From Gorillibacterium timonense (lineage in GTDB: Bacteria; Bacillota; Bacilli; Paenibacillales; NBRC-103111): DNA of 64,000 nt. The stretch is from NCBI RefSeq assembly GCF_001457415.1, contig NZ_LN881724.1:620001-684000 (forward strand), read 5' to 3'. This document shows, one piece after another, positions 53,435 through 62,844 of the stretch. Numbering within the stretch: the first letter of the stretch is position 1; every line of letters begins with the position of its first letter. Made by a program: the position numbers and the translations under genes. The notes beneath the pieces were generated by a model. It worked only from the letters and a program-made list of their open reading frames with translations, was not told where the DNA came from and did no database searches.

Positions 53435-53481
53435 GTCTTGTTGAGGCATCATGCCAGCATCTCACAACCAGGGAGGTACGA

Positions 53482-54105
53482 ATGAAGGATTGGATCACCG
53501 GGTTTATGGAGGAATACGGATATTTGGGCGTCATGCTGATGTTGGCTGTGGAGAACATTTTCCCTCCGATTCCATCGGAAGTGATTCTACCGTTCGGAGG
53601 ATTCATGACCACCAATTCAGAGCTGACTTTGCCGGGTGTTGTGATCGCAGCGACGGTAGGTTCTCTCCTCGGGGCCGTTATTCTCTATGCCATCGGAAGG
53701 CAGCTTGATGTCGAGCGGATGGAAGCACTAGTCGACAAATACGGCCGTTATCTCAAGATCAGCAGGAAGGATGTCCGCAAAGCGGATGCCTGGTTCGATC
53801 GTTATGGCGGGTGGACCGTACTCTTTTGCCGGATGATTCCGCTTGTCCGCAGCTTGATCTCCATCCCGGCGGGGATGTCGGGAATGAACTTTGGTCTGTT
53901 TCTCTTCTATACGACCATTGGCACCTTGGGCTGGAATATCCTCCTGGTATCAGCGGGTGCGGCTCTTGGCGCATCCTGGGAATCGATAACGGGATATATG
54001 GATCTGTATTCGAATGCGGTGTACGCCCTTCTGTTGGTGGGTGCCGGGACCTTGGGGTATCTATTTTGGCGAAAGCGCCGCAAGCCCAAACCCGATCTTG
54101 AATAA
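53482..54105 (+). CDS. DedA family membrane protein
   Basis: 207 residues from the ATG at 53482 with GGGAGG upstream. Family motifs appear in order: ENIFPPIPSEVILPFGGF, GAVILYAIGRQLD, then RMIPLVRSLISIPAGMSGM and NILLVSAGAALG. DedA proteins are undecaprenyl-phosphate or phospholipid flippase-like transporters needed for envelope homeostasis. The sigma-W-like promoter fits an envelope-stress role. Basic C-terminus on the inside. Confidence 0.93.
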   Translation: MKDWITGFMEEYGYLGVMLMLAVENIFPPIPSEVILPFGGFMTTNSELTLPGVVIAATVGSLLGAVILYAIGRQLDVERMEALVDKYGRYLKISRKDVRKADAWFDRYGGWTVLFCRMIPLVRSLISIPAGMSGMNFGLFLFYTTIGTLGWNILLVSAGAALGASWESITGYMDLYSNAVYALLLVGAGTLGYLFWRKRRKPKPDLE

Positions 54106-54113
54106 CCGGAGAC

Positions 54114-54161
54114 AAAAACCTTGAACAACCGTAAGTTTAGTTACGGTGGTCAAGGTTTTTT
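54114..54161 (+). terminator. Terminator of dedA
   Basis: Long stem AAAAACCTTGA / TCAAGGTTTTT with an inner ACCGTAA / TTACGGT, followed by T-run. Confidence 0.85.
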
Positions 54162-54162
54162 C

Positions 54163-54489
54163 GATAGAGCGGGCAAGCATGCGCTTGGTTGTCTTTTTGA
54201 TAAGCCATTCTTGGCCTATACAGACCGCATTCGATTCCCTACAATGAACGTGTTCCAATTAAAAGCGAAACGTTGTTTCGATCAAGAGCGGGTTCCTCCG
54301 TATGAAAGCAGGTGAGACGATGGCGGTCCAATTTGGTAGAGTACTTGCCAAACTCCATGCAAAGTCTATAGGACAAACAGACGGCGAAGCTTGCATGGAG
54401 AGATAACCCGGTTCGCCGATTCGAACAGGCTGTTTGTCATGAGGCTTTGCATCCTTAATTGAACCATACCAATTAGGGAGCGGGTTTCT
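54163..54489. other. Intergenic region with possible gene remnant
   Basis: No intact gene. A short stretch around 54330-54405 reads FGRVLAKLHAKSIGQ, faintly like the kinase-fold segment of aminoglycoside phosphotransferases, then ends in a stop. Weak; may be chance. Confidence 0.25.
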
Positions 54490-55230
54490 ATGAAGAATAA
54501 GACGAACGGCATCAAGCCTTATCAAAAAGAATTTGATTATTCCTACGCCCTTGGCGCTTATGCCACGATTGAGCTGCTTCAGGTGCGGCCCGATATCGTG
54601 CGGAGTGTGCTTCTCCATTCGAAATGCACGGATAGAGCTAGGGTCGTGGATCTGTGCCGAATAAACGGCATTCCGATCGTTTATGACGACAATCGGATCG
54701 CCAGAATCAGTCCGAAGGAAAATTGTTACGTCATCGGGGTGTTCTCCAAATATGAAGACCGCATCGAGGAGGATAAGCCTCATCTCGTTCTCGTTCAACC
54801 GGGGGATATGGGGAATGTGGGGACGATTCTTCGAATGGCAGCGGGCTTCCACGTGGGCAACCTGGCAATCGTGCTGCCTGCCGCCGACCGATTCCATCCG
54901 CGAACGGTACGGGCCTCGATGGGCTCGTTGTTCCGCATGAAATGCGAGACGTTTCAAACGTTTGACCACTACCGGAGCAGGTTCGGTCAGCACCGCCTAT
55001 TTCCATTTATGCTCCATGGAGAAACCGTGCTGACTCCGAATAATTGCCCGAGGGCGGAGCTGTTTTCCCTTATCTTTGGGAATGAGGCGACAGGCTTGGA
55101 TGAGGCGCTATTTGGGAAAGTCGGAACGAGCCTGACCCTTCCGCAATCCGAGCTTGTGGATTCGTTAAATCTGTCGGTTGCGGCGGGCATTGGAACGTAT
55201 CTGTTTGCATCAAAAAACGGGTTGATTTAA
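54490..55230 (+). CDS. SPOUT (TrmH/SpoU-type) RNA methyltransferase
   Basis: 246 residues, with GGGAG upstream. The three SPOUT motifs are clear: VQPGDMGNVGTILRMAAGF (motif 1), LIFGNEATGL (motif 2) and SLNLSVAAGIGTYLF (motif 3), forming the knotted SAM site. The N-terminal 100 residues are not the usual L30e-like substrate-binding domain, so the RNA target is unclear. Probably 2'-O-methylates a tRNA or rRNA ribose. Confidence 0.87.
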   Translation: MKNKTNGIKPYQKEFDYSYALGAYATIELLQVRPDIVRSVLLHSKCTDRARVVDLCRINGIPIVYDDNRIARISPKENCYVIGVFSKYEDRIEEDKPHLVLVQPGDMGNVGTILRMAAGFHVGNLAIVLPAADRFHPRTVRASMGSLFRMKCETFQTFDHYRSRFGQHRLFPFMLHGETVLTPNNCPRAELFSLIFGNEATGLDEALFGKVGTSLTLPQSELVDSLNLSVAAGIGTYLFASKNGLI

Positions 55231-55252
55231 TTTGGAAGAAGGAAAGAGAAAT

Positions 55253-55296
55253 GAGGCGAATCCGGTAAGCCGTAGGAGCGGCACTGGATTCGCCTC
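55253..55296. terminator. Bidirectional terminator
   Basis: GAGGCGAATCC and GGATTCGCCTC, 11 perfect pairs, between the convergent methyltransferase and serine hydrolase genes. Confidence 0.75.
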
Positions 55297-55302
55297 TTTC
55301 GC

Positions 55303-56217
55303 TTAGAGCAGCGGGTAAACTTCTTCCCAAACCGCATTCAGGATATCCGCCAATCGGTCGTCCTCACTGTTGATAGCGACAACCGCGTCCTTATCCGGCA
55401 GGACGATACAGAATTGACCGTGGGCTCCGTCAGCGCGGTAAGCTCCGTGTGTGCACATCCAGAACTGGCACCCATAACCCACTCCCCAGTCGCCTTCCCC
55501 GCTGCCATTCTCGATCTGCTTCCGGCTGACAAAGTCAATCCAGTCAGCGGGGACAAGCTGCGTCCCGTTCCAAATACCTTTTTGCAACAGCAATTGCCCG
55601 AATCGACTGAGCTCTTCGGTGGTTAGCCAAAGACCTGCACAGCCGAGCGTCACTCCGAGCGGCGATTTCTCCCACTCGATCTCTCGGATGCCAAGCGGCT
55701 CAAACAATCGGGGTGTCAGGTAATCTTCCACTGTCATGCCGACCGCTTCTTGGACGAGTGCGGAGATCACGAAGGTGTCGCCGCTGCTGTAGGTGAACGG
55801 TTCGCCCGGAGGTCGGTCGAGCGGGAGAGACAGGTAGTGCTTGACCCAGTCCTTTTCTGGAAGAGTGGCTCGTTCATCCGCCCACAAGGGGGGAGAATCG
55901 TGACCGCTTGTCATCCTCAACAGGTCGTAGAGGGTCAATTCTCCCGGCGGGAAGCCGCATCCTCCAGTCGGCTGAACAGCGGCTTGCTGCGGGAAAAAGT
56001 CCTTCAAACGCGAATTCAGCCTCAGCTTGCCTTCGTGAATAGCGAGTCCCACCGCCATACAGGTAAAGGACTTGCTGACCGAATGCTGCAGCCGCCTCCT
56101 ATCTTGATCTCGATCCCATTGCCCGAACAGCCGACCTTCCTTCAACACTCGAATCGAGTGTACATGCAGTCCATCCCTTACGATGCGTTCTGAAAAGCGT
56201 TGCCCAAGGTTGTCCAA
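55303..56217 (-). CDS. Serine hydrolase, beta-lactamase/PBP-like fold
   Basis: 304 residues from the TTG at 56217, chosen because AAAGGTG precedes it; the open frame continues to an ATG at 56313 with a very basic 32-residue extension and no ribosome site. Catalytic SxxK is SVSK in QHSVSKSFTCMAVG, the second motif is YSS in FTYSSGDTFV, and the third is HGQ in GAHGQFCIVL. No signal peptide. Esterase or amide hydrolase of the class C beta-lactamase fold; not shown to act on beta-lactams. Confidence 0.85.
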   Translation of the reverse strand: MDNLGQRFSERIVRDGLHVHSIRVLKEGRLFGQWDRDQDRRRLQHSVSKSFTCMAVGLAIHEGKLRLNSRLKDFFPQQAAVQPTGGCGFPPGELTLYDLLRMTSGHDSPPLWADERATLPEKDWVKHYLSLPLDRPPGEPFTYSSGDTFVISALVQEAVGMTVEDYLTPRLFEPLGIREIEWEKSPLGVTLGCAGLWLTTEELSRFGQLLLQKGIWNGTQLVPADWIDFVSRKQIENGSGEGDWGVGYGCQFWMCTHGAYRADGAHGQFCIVLPDKDAVVAINSEDDRLADILNAVWEEVYPLL

Positions 56218-56431
56218 TCGCCGCACCTTTCTTTCTTCTCGATCCTGGAGGCGCCGTTTACCGAACCCGAGCCGCCAGCCAAAGATCGCGCTTGATTGCA
56301 TGTCTCTCATCATACAAGCTGCTGCTGGGGATGTAAATGCTTGCAGAGAAATGAAAGCCCTCGGTTTTCTTCCATTCCAGCAAGGGAAAAACGATGGTTG
56401 ACACGAAAGAAGAGTCGTATTATGATGTTAA

Positions 56432-56459
56432 TCGAAACGATTCGATAAAACCGCTTACA
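56432..56459. promoter_or_regulatory. LacI-like operator and adjoining cre site
   Basis: TCGAAACGATTCGA (56432-56445) is a near-palindrome with a LacI-family central CG. TAAAACCGCTTACA (56446-56459) matches 13 of 14 positions of the cre consensus TGWAANCGNTNWCA. They abut upstream of the sugar operon promoter. Confidence 0.55.
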
Positions 56460-56479
56460 AAACAGGATTTAATGATTAT

Positions 56480-56506
56480 TTGCCAAAAAAAGCGGTTAAA
56501 TATTAT
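56480..56506 (+). promoter_or_regulatory. Candidate promoter of the beta-glucoside operon
   Basis: TTGCCA (56480-56485), 15 bases, TATTAT (56501-56506). Spacing is short but the second operator starts at the end of the -10, as expected for repression. Confidence 0.4.
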
Positions 56507-56519
56507 TGAAACGATTCGA
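56506..56519. promoter_or_regulatory. Second LacI-like operator
   Basis: TTGAAACGATTCGA shares GAAACGATTCGA with the copy at 56432, 74 bases away, flanking the promoter. Paired operators of this sort allow looping by a LacI-family repressor. Confidence 0.5.
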
Positions 56520-56557
56520 ATTGCTGTCGTTTTAAGCAAGGTGGAGAGGAGAAACCT

Positions 56558-56884
56558 ATGGCTTGTTTATCCATGGAGGAGGGTTCGGTCTTTGGGGATT
56601 CTCTACTGATTACCCCGATTCCGTCGCTTTACGCAGAGAGAAGAAAACGAATACAAACTTGCTCCGAGCTGTCTTTCTTTTCATGCAAGCGCATGGACGG
56701 AGGTCCTTTTGCCGAAAGTAACCAGGTAGATTCGGAAGAGAAGGAAGCAAAGGCATTGAATGGCTTTCGGTGCGAAGGAAGTCTTGGCAGTCTTACCGGA
56801 TCGTTCCTGCAAGAGCGTCCGAGTGCGGTGTTCGGCTTCCTTGGCGCGGAATGCAATGATGAAGAGCGAGGTGAATTCCATTGA
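56558..56884 (+). CDS. Possible small leader protein of the sugar operon
   Basis: 108 residues. The ATG has a very strong site (AGGTGGAGAGGAG) seven bases before, and the stop overlaps the permease start as TTGA, a coupling arrangement. The sequence (five Cys, Ser/Glu-rich, no helix or signal) is not of a family I know. It is either a real small gene or leader frame that couples translation to the permease. Low confidence in a stable product. Confidence 0.35.
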   Translation: MACLSMEEGSVFGDSLLITPIPSLYAERRKRIQTCSELSFFSCKRMDGGPFAESNQVDSEEKEAKALNGFRCEGSLGSLTGSFLQERPSAVFGFLGAECNDEERGEFH

Positions 56885-57834
56885 AACCAGCAGTCTTAGG
56901 CCCCGAGAAAAAAGAGAACACGCGAATGAAACGGCTGTTTACGGAAATTTGGAAAAACCGGATGGTCTACACGCTCCTGATTCCCGGTCTTGTCTGGCTG
57001 TTCCTGTTTGCCTACATGCCGATGGGAGGCTTGTCGTTGGCTTTCAAGGATTACAAGGCGAATCTTGGCATCTGGAAAAGCCCTTGGGCTGGGTTGGAGA
57101 ACTTTCAATATGTTTTCCGCGATCCGAATTTCTCAGCCGCCGTGTGGCGCACTTTGTACGTCAACATCCTGAAGCTGATCGTCCAGTTCCCTTTCCCGAT
57201 TCTGGTCGCTCTCCTGCTGAATGAATTGCGGATGCGGAAGATGAGCAAGATTTTCCAGACGGTGCTGACCTTTCCGCAATTTCTGTCCTGGATCATCGTC
57301 TCTGGGATCGTGATCAATGTGCTGTCCTACGACGGTCTCGTCAATAGCTTGCTCACGCTGGTCGGGCTGCCCACCATCAACTTCCTCGGCTCGGAGAGCA
57401 CCTTCGTTCCGATGCTGCTCCTGACGGATATCTGGAAGTCCACCGGCTGGGGCGCCATCATCTTCTTGGCTGCCATCTCGGGGATCGATCAAGATCAATT
57501 CGAATCCGCTCAGATTGACGGAGCTTCGAGATTTCAGCAGATGTTCCGCGTCACGCTGCCGAATATCCTGCCAACCATCGTCGTCATGTTCATTCTCAAC
57601 GTCGGCGGACTGATGTCCTCAGGCTTTGATCAAATCTTCAACTTGGCGAACGCCGCTACGAAGAATGTTTCAGAAGTGCTTGACGTTTACATCTACCGGA
57701 TCACCTTCCAGTCCTCCACGGACTTCTCTTTCTCGACTGCCGTCAGCTTGTTCCGTTCCCTGGTGAACATGAGCCTGCTGCTTCTGGCAGACCGTGGGGC
57801 CAAACTGCTCGGTGGAGACGGATTGTTCAAGTAA
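56881..57834 (+). CDS. Carbohydrate ABC transporter permease, LplB type
   Basis: 317 residues from a TTG preceded by GCGAGGTG. Six helices starting at VYTLLIPGLVWLFLFAYMPM and the EAA coupling loop SAQIDGASRFQQMFRVTLPN (about 215). This is the LplB/YtbE-type permease common in Paenibacillus oligosaccharide importers. Pairs with the next permease. Confidence 0.93.
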   Translation: MKPAVLGPEKKENTRMKRLFTEIWKNRMVYTLLIPGLVWLFLFAYMPMGGLSLAFKDYKANLGIWKSPWAGLENFQYVFRDPNFSAAVWRTLYVNILKLIVQFPFPILVALLLNELRMRKMSKIFQTVLTFPQFLSWIIVSGIVINVLSYDGLVNSLLTLVGLPTINFLGSESTFVPMLLLTDIWKSTGWGAIIFLAAISGIDQDQFESAQIDGASRFQQMFRVTLPNILPTIVVMFILNVGGLMSSGFDQIFNLANAATKNVSEVLDVYIYRITFQSSTDFSFSTAVSLFRSLVNMSLLLLADRGAKLLGGDGLFK

Positions 57835-57863
57835 GACAGAACGTAAGAAAGGAGATGGTCCTG

Positions 57864-58763
57864 ATGAGTACACTATCGAAATCCGCCAAATTCGGCACGA
57901 ACCGGCTGACGCTGATGGATTACTTGATCTTCGTGATCATGCTGATCGCAGCTCTCCTGATTCTCGTTCCCTTCTGGAATGTCATCATGATTTCCTTTTC
58001 AACTCCGAAGGAATACGCGGATAACCCGCTGTTGATGTTTCCGAAGAACCCGACGCTTGATTCCTATAGGGCGCTGTTCGCGGACGGCACCATTCTTACC
58101 GGTTACTGGAACACGATCAAGCTGCTTCTGGCCGGTCTGCCGCTCAGCTTGTTCTTGACCACCAGCATGGCTTATGGCCTGAGCCGTCCTCCGTTTCCCG
58201 GCAAGAAGCTGTTCTTCTTCCTCGTGCTCTTCACGATGGTCTTTAACGGCGGGATCGTTCCGATGTATCTGGTGATGAAGTCGCTTCATCTAACTGGGTC
58301 GCTCTGGTCCGTCATCTTTGTCGGAAGCTTCAGCTCCTTCAATATGATACTGATGATGAACTACTTTTACAGCCTGCCAGAGTCGCTGATGGAATCGGCC
58401 CGTCTCGACGGAGCGGGGGAATGGCGCATCCTGTTTCAGATCGTCCTTCCGCTCGCCGCTCCGATCATGGCAACCATCGCCCTGTTCTATGGGGTAGGCT
58501 TCTGGAACAGCTGGTACGACGCCATGATCTTCCTGCGCAGAGCCGAACAGCTCCCGCTGCAAAACGTGCTGCGAGCGATCATCGTCGAATCGACCACGAA
58601 CGCTTCCAATGCTTCCAGTGTCGATCAGATCGGCAAGGGATCCTTCTCGATGGGGATGAAGATGGCCGCCGTCTTCGTGACGATGGTGCCGATCATGTGC
58701 TTCTTCCCGCTCTTGCAAAAGCATTTTGCCAAAGGGGTATTGACAGGGGCAATCAAGACCTGA
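57864..58763 (+). CDS. Carbohydrate ABC transporter permease, YtcP/LplC type
   Basis: 299 residues from the ATG at 57864, which has AAAGGAG at the correct distance. Six helices and the EAA loop SARLDGAGEWRILFQIVLPL. Partner of the upstream permease. No ATPase gene is linked; such importers commonly use a shared MsmX-type ATPase encoded elsewhere. Confidence 0.93.
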   Translation: MSTLSKSAKFGTNRLTLMDYLIFVIMLIAALLILVPFWNVIMISFSTPKEYADNPLLMFPKNPTLDSYRALFADGTILTGYWNTIKLLLAGLPLSLFLTTSMAYGLSRPPFPGKKLFFFLVLFTMVFNGGIVPMYLVMKSLHLTGSLWSVIFVGSFSSFNMILMMNYFYSLPESLMESARLDGAGEWRILFQIVLPLAAPIMATIALFYGVGFWNSWYDAMIFLRRAEQLPLQNVLRAIIVESTTNASNASSVDQIGKGSFSMGMKMAAVFVTMVPIMCFFPLLQKHFAKGVLTGAIKT

Positions 58764-58819
58764 TCTATACAAATAAAACCAAGCTTCAAGCAATCCATTA
58801 TGACACATGGGGGAAAAAC

Positions 58820-60421
58820 ATGAAGACCAAATGGAAGTTCTCCGGCAAGGCGGTTCTTGCAACCGTGATGTGCATGTCCCTGGTTTTGGGTGCCTGCTCC
58901 AAGAGCAGCTCCGGCAGCGCAGACGACAACGCGAAGGATGAGAACGGGAACTACAAGACCCAACTGACCATCTCCGCAGCCAACCTGACTAACCTTAAGG
59001 ACGGACAGCTTGACAACGAGTTCCACAAATACTGGATGGACAAGTTCAATATCAAATGGGATTACAACTATATCGATTGGGATTCCTGGGCAGAGAAGCT
59101 GCGTCTCTGGATCAACTCCGGCGACCTTCCGGATGTAGCGGTCTGGAATTATGTTCACGGCGATGCCATGAACTACATCGATCAAGGCCTGCTCTACAAG
59201 TTCCCGGATGATTGGAAAACCCGCTGGCCGAACGTCGCTGCCGCTTACAAGGAGACGGGCCTCGGCGACAAGCTGGAAGAGCTGACTGGCGGAACATACA
59301 TCCTGCCGCGCCCGGTTTATTTTGAGAACAAGCCTGCTGATCCACTGCTGAACCAAATCGGCGTTATCGCTCTCCGCAAGGACTGGGCACAGGCTGTCGG
59401 CTTCGAATTGAAGGATGTTTACACCACGAGCGAGCTCAACGAGTACGCCCGCCTCGTAAAAGAGAAGGACCCGGGCAAGGTCGGCAACAAGCTGGTTCCG
59501 ATCTCCTACAACTCGGCTGACGCCCTGACCAACTTCGTCATGGCAAACAGCGAGCATTCCCGCGTAGAATCGGCCTTCTACAAAGGCGAAGACGGTCAGT
59601 ACCATTGGGGTCCTGCCGATCAAGAAACGCTTACCGGCTTGAAGATCATGCAGCAGGCTTACAAGGACAAGCTGCTTGATCCGGAATTCTACACCTGGAA
59701 GAACAGCGAAGGCACCGACAAGTTCCGCGTGAACGGCGTAGCCGCAGTCATGAGCCTCGGCGGTTTGGCTTCGTACCGTCAGGATCTTAATACGAACATG
59801 AAAAAGAATCTCGGCGTAGACAGTGACGATCTTATCCAGACGGCGCTGGTGACCGGCGATGACGGCAAATACCGCAACCTGGAACAAGCCAACTTCTGGT
59901 CGGCCTTGATCTTCAATCCGAAAATCAGCAAAGAGAAATTCGAACGCATCATGGATTTGATCGACTACTCGGTCAGCAAGGAAGGCCAATTGGTTCTGAA
60001 CATGGGCTTTGAAGGCAAGGACTGGAAGTACGACGACAACAAACAGCTTGTCAGCCTTCTGCCAGAAGGAACCTCTCTGGAAGACAAATACCCGAGCCGC
60101 TTTGAGGGGCTGTACCTTCTGGGCGACGACTTCAGCGTCATCAACCCGGCGATCAAGAAGGATTACCGCGACCGTGCGGTCGAGCTGTACAAGGAAAAAG
60201 CGAAGCTGAGCACCGAAGGCGGCAAGATGGCTACCTATGATTGGGACGTCCAGCTGTACGATTCGAAAGCGAAGAACCAAGCCAGCTTTGACTACGCAAC
60301 GGAATACACCAACCTGATTCTCCAACCGGGCGATTTGGAAGCCAACTGGAAGAAATGGGTGGAAAGCAAGCAATCGATGGTGAAGCCGGTTCTTGATGAA
60401 TTGAATAGCCAGAAGAAATAA
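58820..60421 (+). CDS. Sugar-binding lipoprotein of the ABC importer (LplA type)
   Basis: 533 residues from the ATG at 58820, after GGGGG. A lipobox signal peptide ends in SLVLGACSK (cleaved before Cys20 or so). The two-lobed binding fold follows (SGDLPDVAVWN, YILPRPVYFENKPADP, FKDK-type hinge), at the large LplA-type size. Captures an oligosaccharide at the outer face of the membrane. Placed between the permeases and the intracellular GH3 and GH94 enzymes. Confidence 0.92.
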   Translation: MKTKWKFSGKAVLATVMCMSLVLGACSKSSSGSADDNAKDENGNYKTQLTISAANLTNLKDGQLDNEFHKYWMDKFNIKWDYNYIDWDSWAEKLRLWINSGDLPDVAVWNYVHGDAMNYIDQGLLYKFPDDWKTRWPNVAAAYKETGLGDKLEELTGGTYILPRPVYFENKPADPLLNQIGVIALRKDWAQAVGFELKDVYTTSELNEYARLVKEKDPGKVGNKLVPISYNSADALTNFVMANSEHSRVESAFYKGEDGQYHWGPADQETLTGLKIMQQAYKDKLLDPEFYTWKNSEGTDKFRVNGVAAVMSLGGLASYRQDLNTNMKKNLGVDSDDLIQTALVTGDDGKYRNLEQANFWSALIFNPKISKEKFERIMDLIDYSVSKEGQLVLNMGFEGKDWKYDDNKQLVSLLPEGTSLEDKYPSRFEGLYLLGDDFSVINPAIKKDYRDRAVELYKEKAKLSTEGGKMATYDWDVQLYDSKAKNQASFDYATEYTNLILQPGDLEANWKKWVESKQSMVKPVLDELNSQKK

Positions 60422-60575
60422 GTTGATAGAGAAGCGGTGATTCGGCACGGGGTGTCTGCCCGAGCCGGAGTCGGAACCCGGTCTGCCACGGATCATCCGC
60501 ACGCAGCCGGGTTCTTGACATAACCGCGGGAATGACACGGGATAGGGTACCAATGGGATAGTGGAGGGAACCGTA

Positions 60576-62738
60576 ATGAATGATCAGCAATTGCTGGACC
60601 TGATCGGGCAAATGACAAGAGAAGATAAGATCGCTCAATTGCTGCAGCTCACCGGAGCTTTCTATGAAGGGTTTCACGATAAGGAACTCCTCACCGGTCC
60701 GATGGAGGAGCTCGGTGTCAATGAAGCGATGGTGAATGCGAGCGGTTCAGCGCTCAATCTGTCAGGAGCCCGAACGATCACAGAGGTTCAACAAACGTAT
60801 CTGAAGAAAAATAGGCTTGGCATTCCGCTACTGTTTATGGCGGATGTCGTTCACGGCTTCAAGACCATCTTTCCGATTCCGCTTGCGATCGGTTGCTCCT
60901 GGAATCTTCCGCTTGCGGAAAAGAGCGCCGAAATCGCAGCCCGGGAATCTGCTGTGTCCGGGATTCACGTGACCTTCGCTCCGATGGTCGACCTCGTGCG
61001 CGATCCGCGCTGGGGGCGCGTCATGGAATCGACGGGCGAAGACCCGCATCTGAACAGCCTGTTCGCACGGGCGTTCGTCCGCGGCTACCAAGGCGACGAC
61101 CTGAAGGGTGATAAGGAAAGACTCGCTTCCTGCGTCAAGCACTTTGCCGCATACGGCGCTCCGGAAGGCGGTCGGGAATACAACACCGTTGACATGTCGG
61201 AGCGGAACCTGCGCGAGTACTACCTGCCAGCGTACAAAGCGGCGATTGAGGAAGGCTGCGCGCTGGTCATGGCCTCCTTCAATACCGTGGACGGCATCCC
61301 GGCGAGCGGCAACGAGAAGCTGATGCGCGGCATCCTTCGCGGCGAGTGGGGTTATGACGGAGTCGTCATCTCCGATTGGGCGTCCATCCGCGAGATGATC
61401 GCGCACGGAGTCTGTGAAGACGATCGGGAAGCGGCGCTCAAGGCCATTCGAGCAGGCATCGATATCGAGATGATGACGCCGTGTTATGTGCACCATCTGC
61501 CGGAGCTCCTTGCGGGCGGCGAGGTTGATGAGAAGCTGATCGATGAAGCGGTGCTACGGATCCTGCAGCTGAAGGAGAAACTCGGCCTGTTTGAGAATCC
61601 GCTTAGGGGCGCCGATCCCGAGCGGGAGCGCGAGGTGATCCTCTGCGACGATCACCGGGAGGCGGCCTATGAACTGGCGGCGGAATCGTGCGTTCTGCTG
61701 AAGAATAACGGCTCGCTGCCGCTCAGCCCGAATGCGAAGGTCGCGCTCGTCGGTCCCTACGCCGAGAGCAACGACATACTTGGCTGGTGGTCCTGCGCCG
61801 GCGATAAGGAAGACGCGGTTTCCCTTGCGGCTGCGCTTCGGGAACGCATGGACAGCAGCCGATTGACCACAGCCGGCTGTGGGATCGAATCGATCAGCTC
61901 CTCTGAGCGGGATGCCATGTTCGCCGCCGCGAGCGATGCCGACGTTCTCGTCGTGGCATTCGGCGAAGACGTTGCCATGAGCGGCGAAGGCGCATCCCGC
62001 ACGAATCTGCAGCTGCCGAAAGCGCAACTGGAGCTGCTGCAGCAGCTCGCGGCGACCGGGAAACCGATAGCCGTCGTGCTCTTCAACGGACGGCCGCTCG
62101 ATTTGACCGGCGTATTCGAAGAAGCGGACGCAGTGCTCGAAGCCTGGTTCCCCGGTGTTGAAGGAGGGGCAGCGATCGCTGATCTGCTGCTTGGCCGCGT
62201 GAATCCGTCGGGACGCTTGAGTATGTCGTTCCCCCATTCGGTGGGCCAGGTGCCCGTTCATTACAACAAATTCAATACGGGACGTCCTCTTACGCCGGGA
62301 CACGAGGATGAACGCTATATCTCGAAATATATCGATAGCCCGAACGAACCGCTCCTGCCCTTCGGTTTCGGCCTTTCCTACACCGAGTTCGAATACGGAG
62401 AGCTTGAGATCAGCGGGGCGAAGCTTAGCCGGAATGAGTCGTTGACGGTTCAAGTCAAGGTCACCAACACCGGACTTCGTTCGGGGATCGAGACGGTTCA
62501 GTTATATATCCGGGATCTAGCCGGGGAGGTTGTACGGCCTCTTCGCGAGTTAAAGGATTTTGTCCGACTCGCGCTGAAGCCGGGCGAGACCGGAACGGCG
62601 ATCTTCACGCTTACGGAGCAACAATTGCGCTATCATCATTCTGATCTTTCGTTCACCAGCGATTCGGGCGCGTTTCGCGTCTATGTCGGAAGCAACAGCC
62701 GGGACACCCGGGAAGCCGGGTTTCAGCTTGTCCCTTGA
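60576..62738 (+). CDS. GH3 beta-glucosidase
   Basis: 720 residues from the ATG at 60576 (GGAGGG seven bases before). Cytoplasmic, no signal. The GH3 barrel has FMADVVHGFKTIFPIPLAIG and KHFAAYGAPEGGREYNTVDM; the nucleophile is Asp267 in GVVISDWASI. A candidate acid/base Glu471 lies in MSGEGASRTNLQLP. The C-terminus holds the alpha/beta sandwich and an Fn3-like module (VTNTGLRSGIETVQLYI). Hydrolyses beta-glucosides released or imported by the operon. Confidence 0.93.
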   Translation: MNDQQLLDLIGQMTREDKIAQLLQLTGAFYEGFHDKELLTGPMEELGVNEAMVNASGSALNLSGARTITEVQQTYLKKNRLGIPLLFMADVVHGFKTIFPIPLAIGCSWNLPLAEKSAEIAARESAVSGIHVTFAPMVDLVRDPRWGRVMESTGEDPHLNSLFARAFVRGYQGDDLKGDKERLASCVKHFAAYGAPEGGREYNTVDMSERNLREYYLPAYKAAIEEGCALVMASFNTVDGIPASGNEKLMRGILRGEWGYDGVVISDWASIREMIAHGVCEDDREAALKAIRAGIDIEMMTPCYVHHLPELLAGGEVDEKLIDEAVLRILQLKEKLGLFENPLRGADPEREREVILCDDHREAAYELAAESCVLLKNNGSLPLSPNAKVALVGPYAESNDILGWWSCAGDKEDAVSLAAALRERMDSSRLTTAGCGIESISSSERDAMFAAASDADVLVVAFGEDVAMSGEGASRTNLQLPKAQLELLQQLAATGKPIAVVLFNGRPLDLTGVFEEADAVLEAWFPGVEGGAAIADLLLGRVNPSGRLSMSFPHSVGQVPVHYNKFNTGRPLTPGHEDERYISKYIDSPNEPLLPFGFGLSYTEFEYGELEISGAKLSRNESLTVQVKVTNTGLRSGIETVQLYIRDLAGEVVRPLRELKDFVRLALKPGETGTAIFTLTEQQLRYHHSDLSFTSDSGAFRVYVGSNSRDTREAGFQLVP

Positions 62739-62786
62739 TACGTCCATTAGCCGATAGAAGCAGCAGAGCTGCCCAGGGCCTAAGAG

Positions 62787-62810
62787 CCCGATCCTCTTGG
62801 CAGGATCGGG
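62787..62810 (+). other. Hairpin between the GH3 and GH94 genes
   Basis: CCCGATCCT, loop CTTGGC, AGGATCGGG, with few T after. Perhaps an RNA-processing or stability element, not a full terminator. Confidence 0.4.
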
Positions 62811-62844
62811 TTCCGGGTTCCGGATAGGAGGTAGGAACATACTA

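Noticed and set aside
54330-54405. Remnant of a kinase-fold (aminoglycoside phosphotransferase) gene
   Set aside because: Only about 15 residues resemble the family; too little to call a pseudogene.
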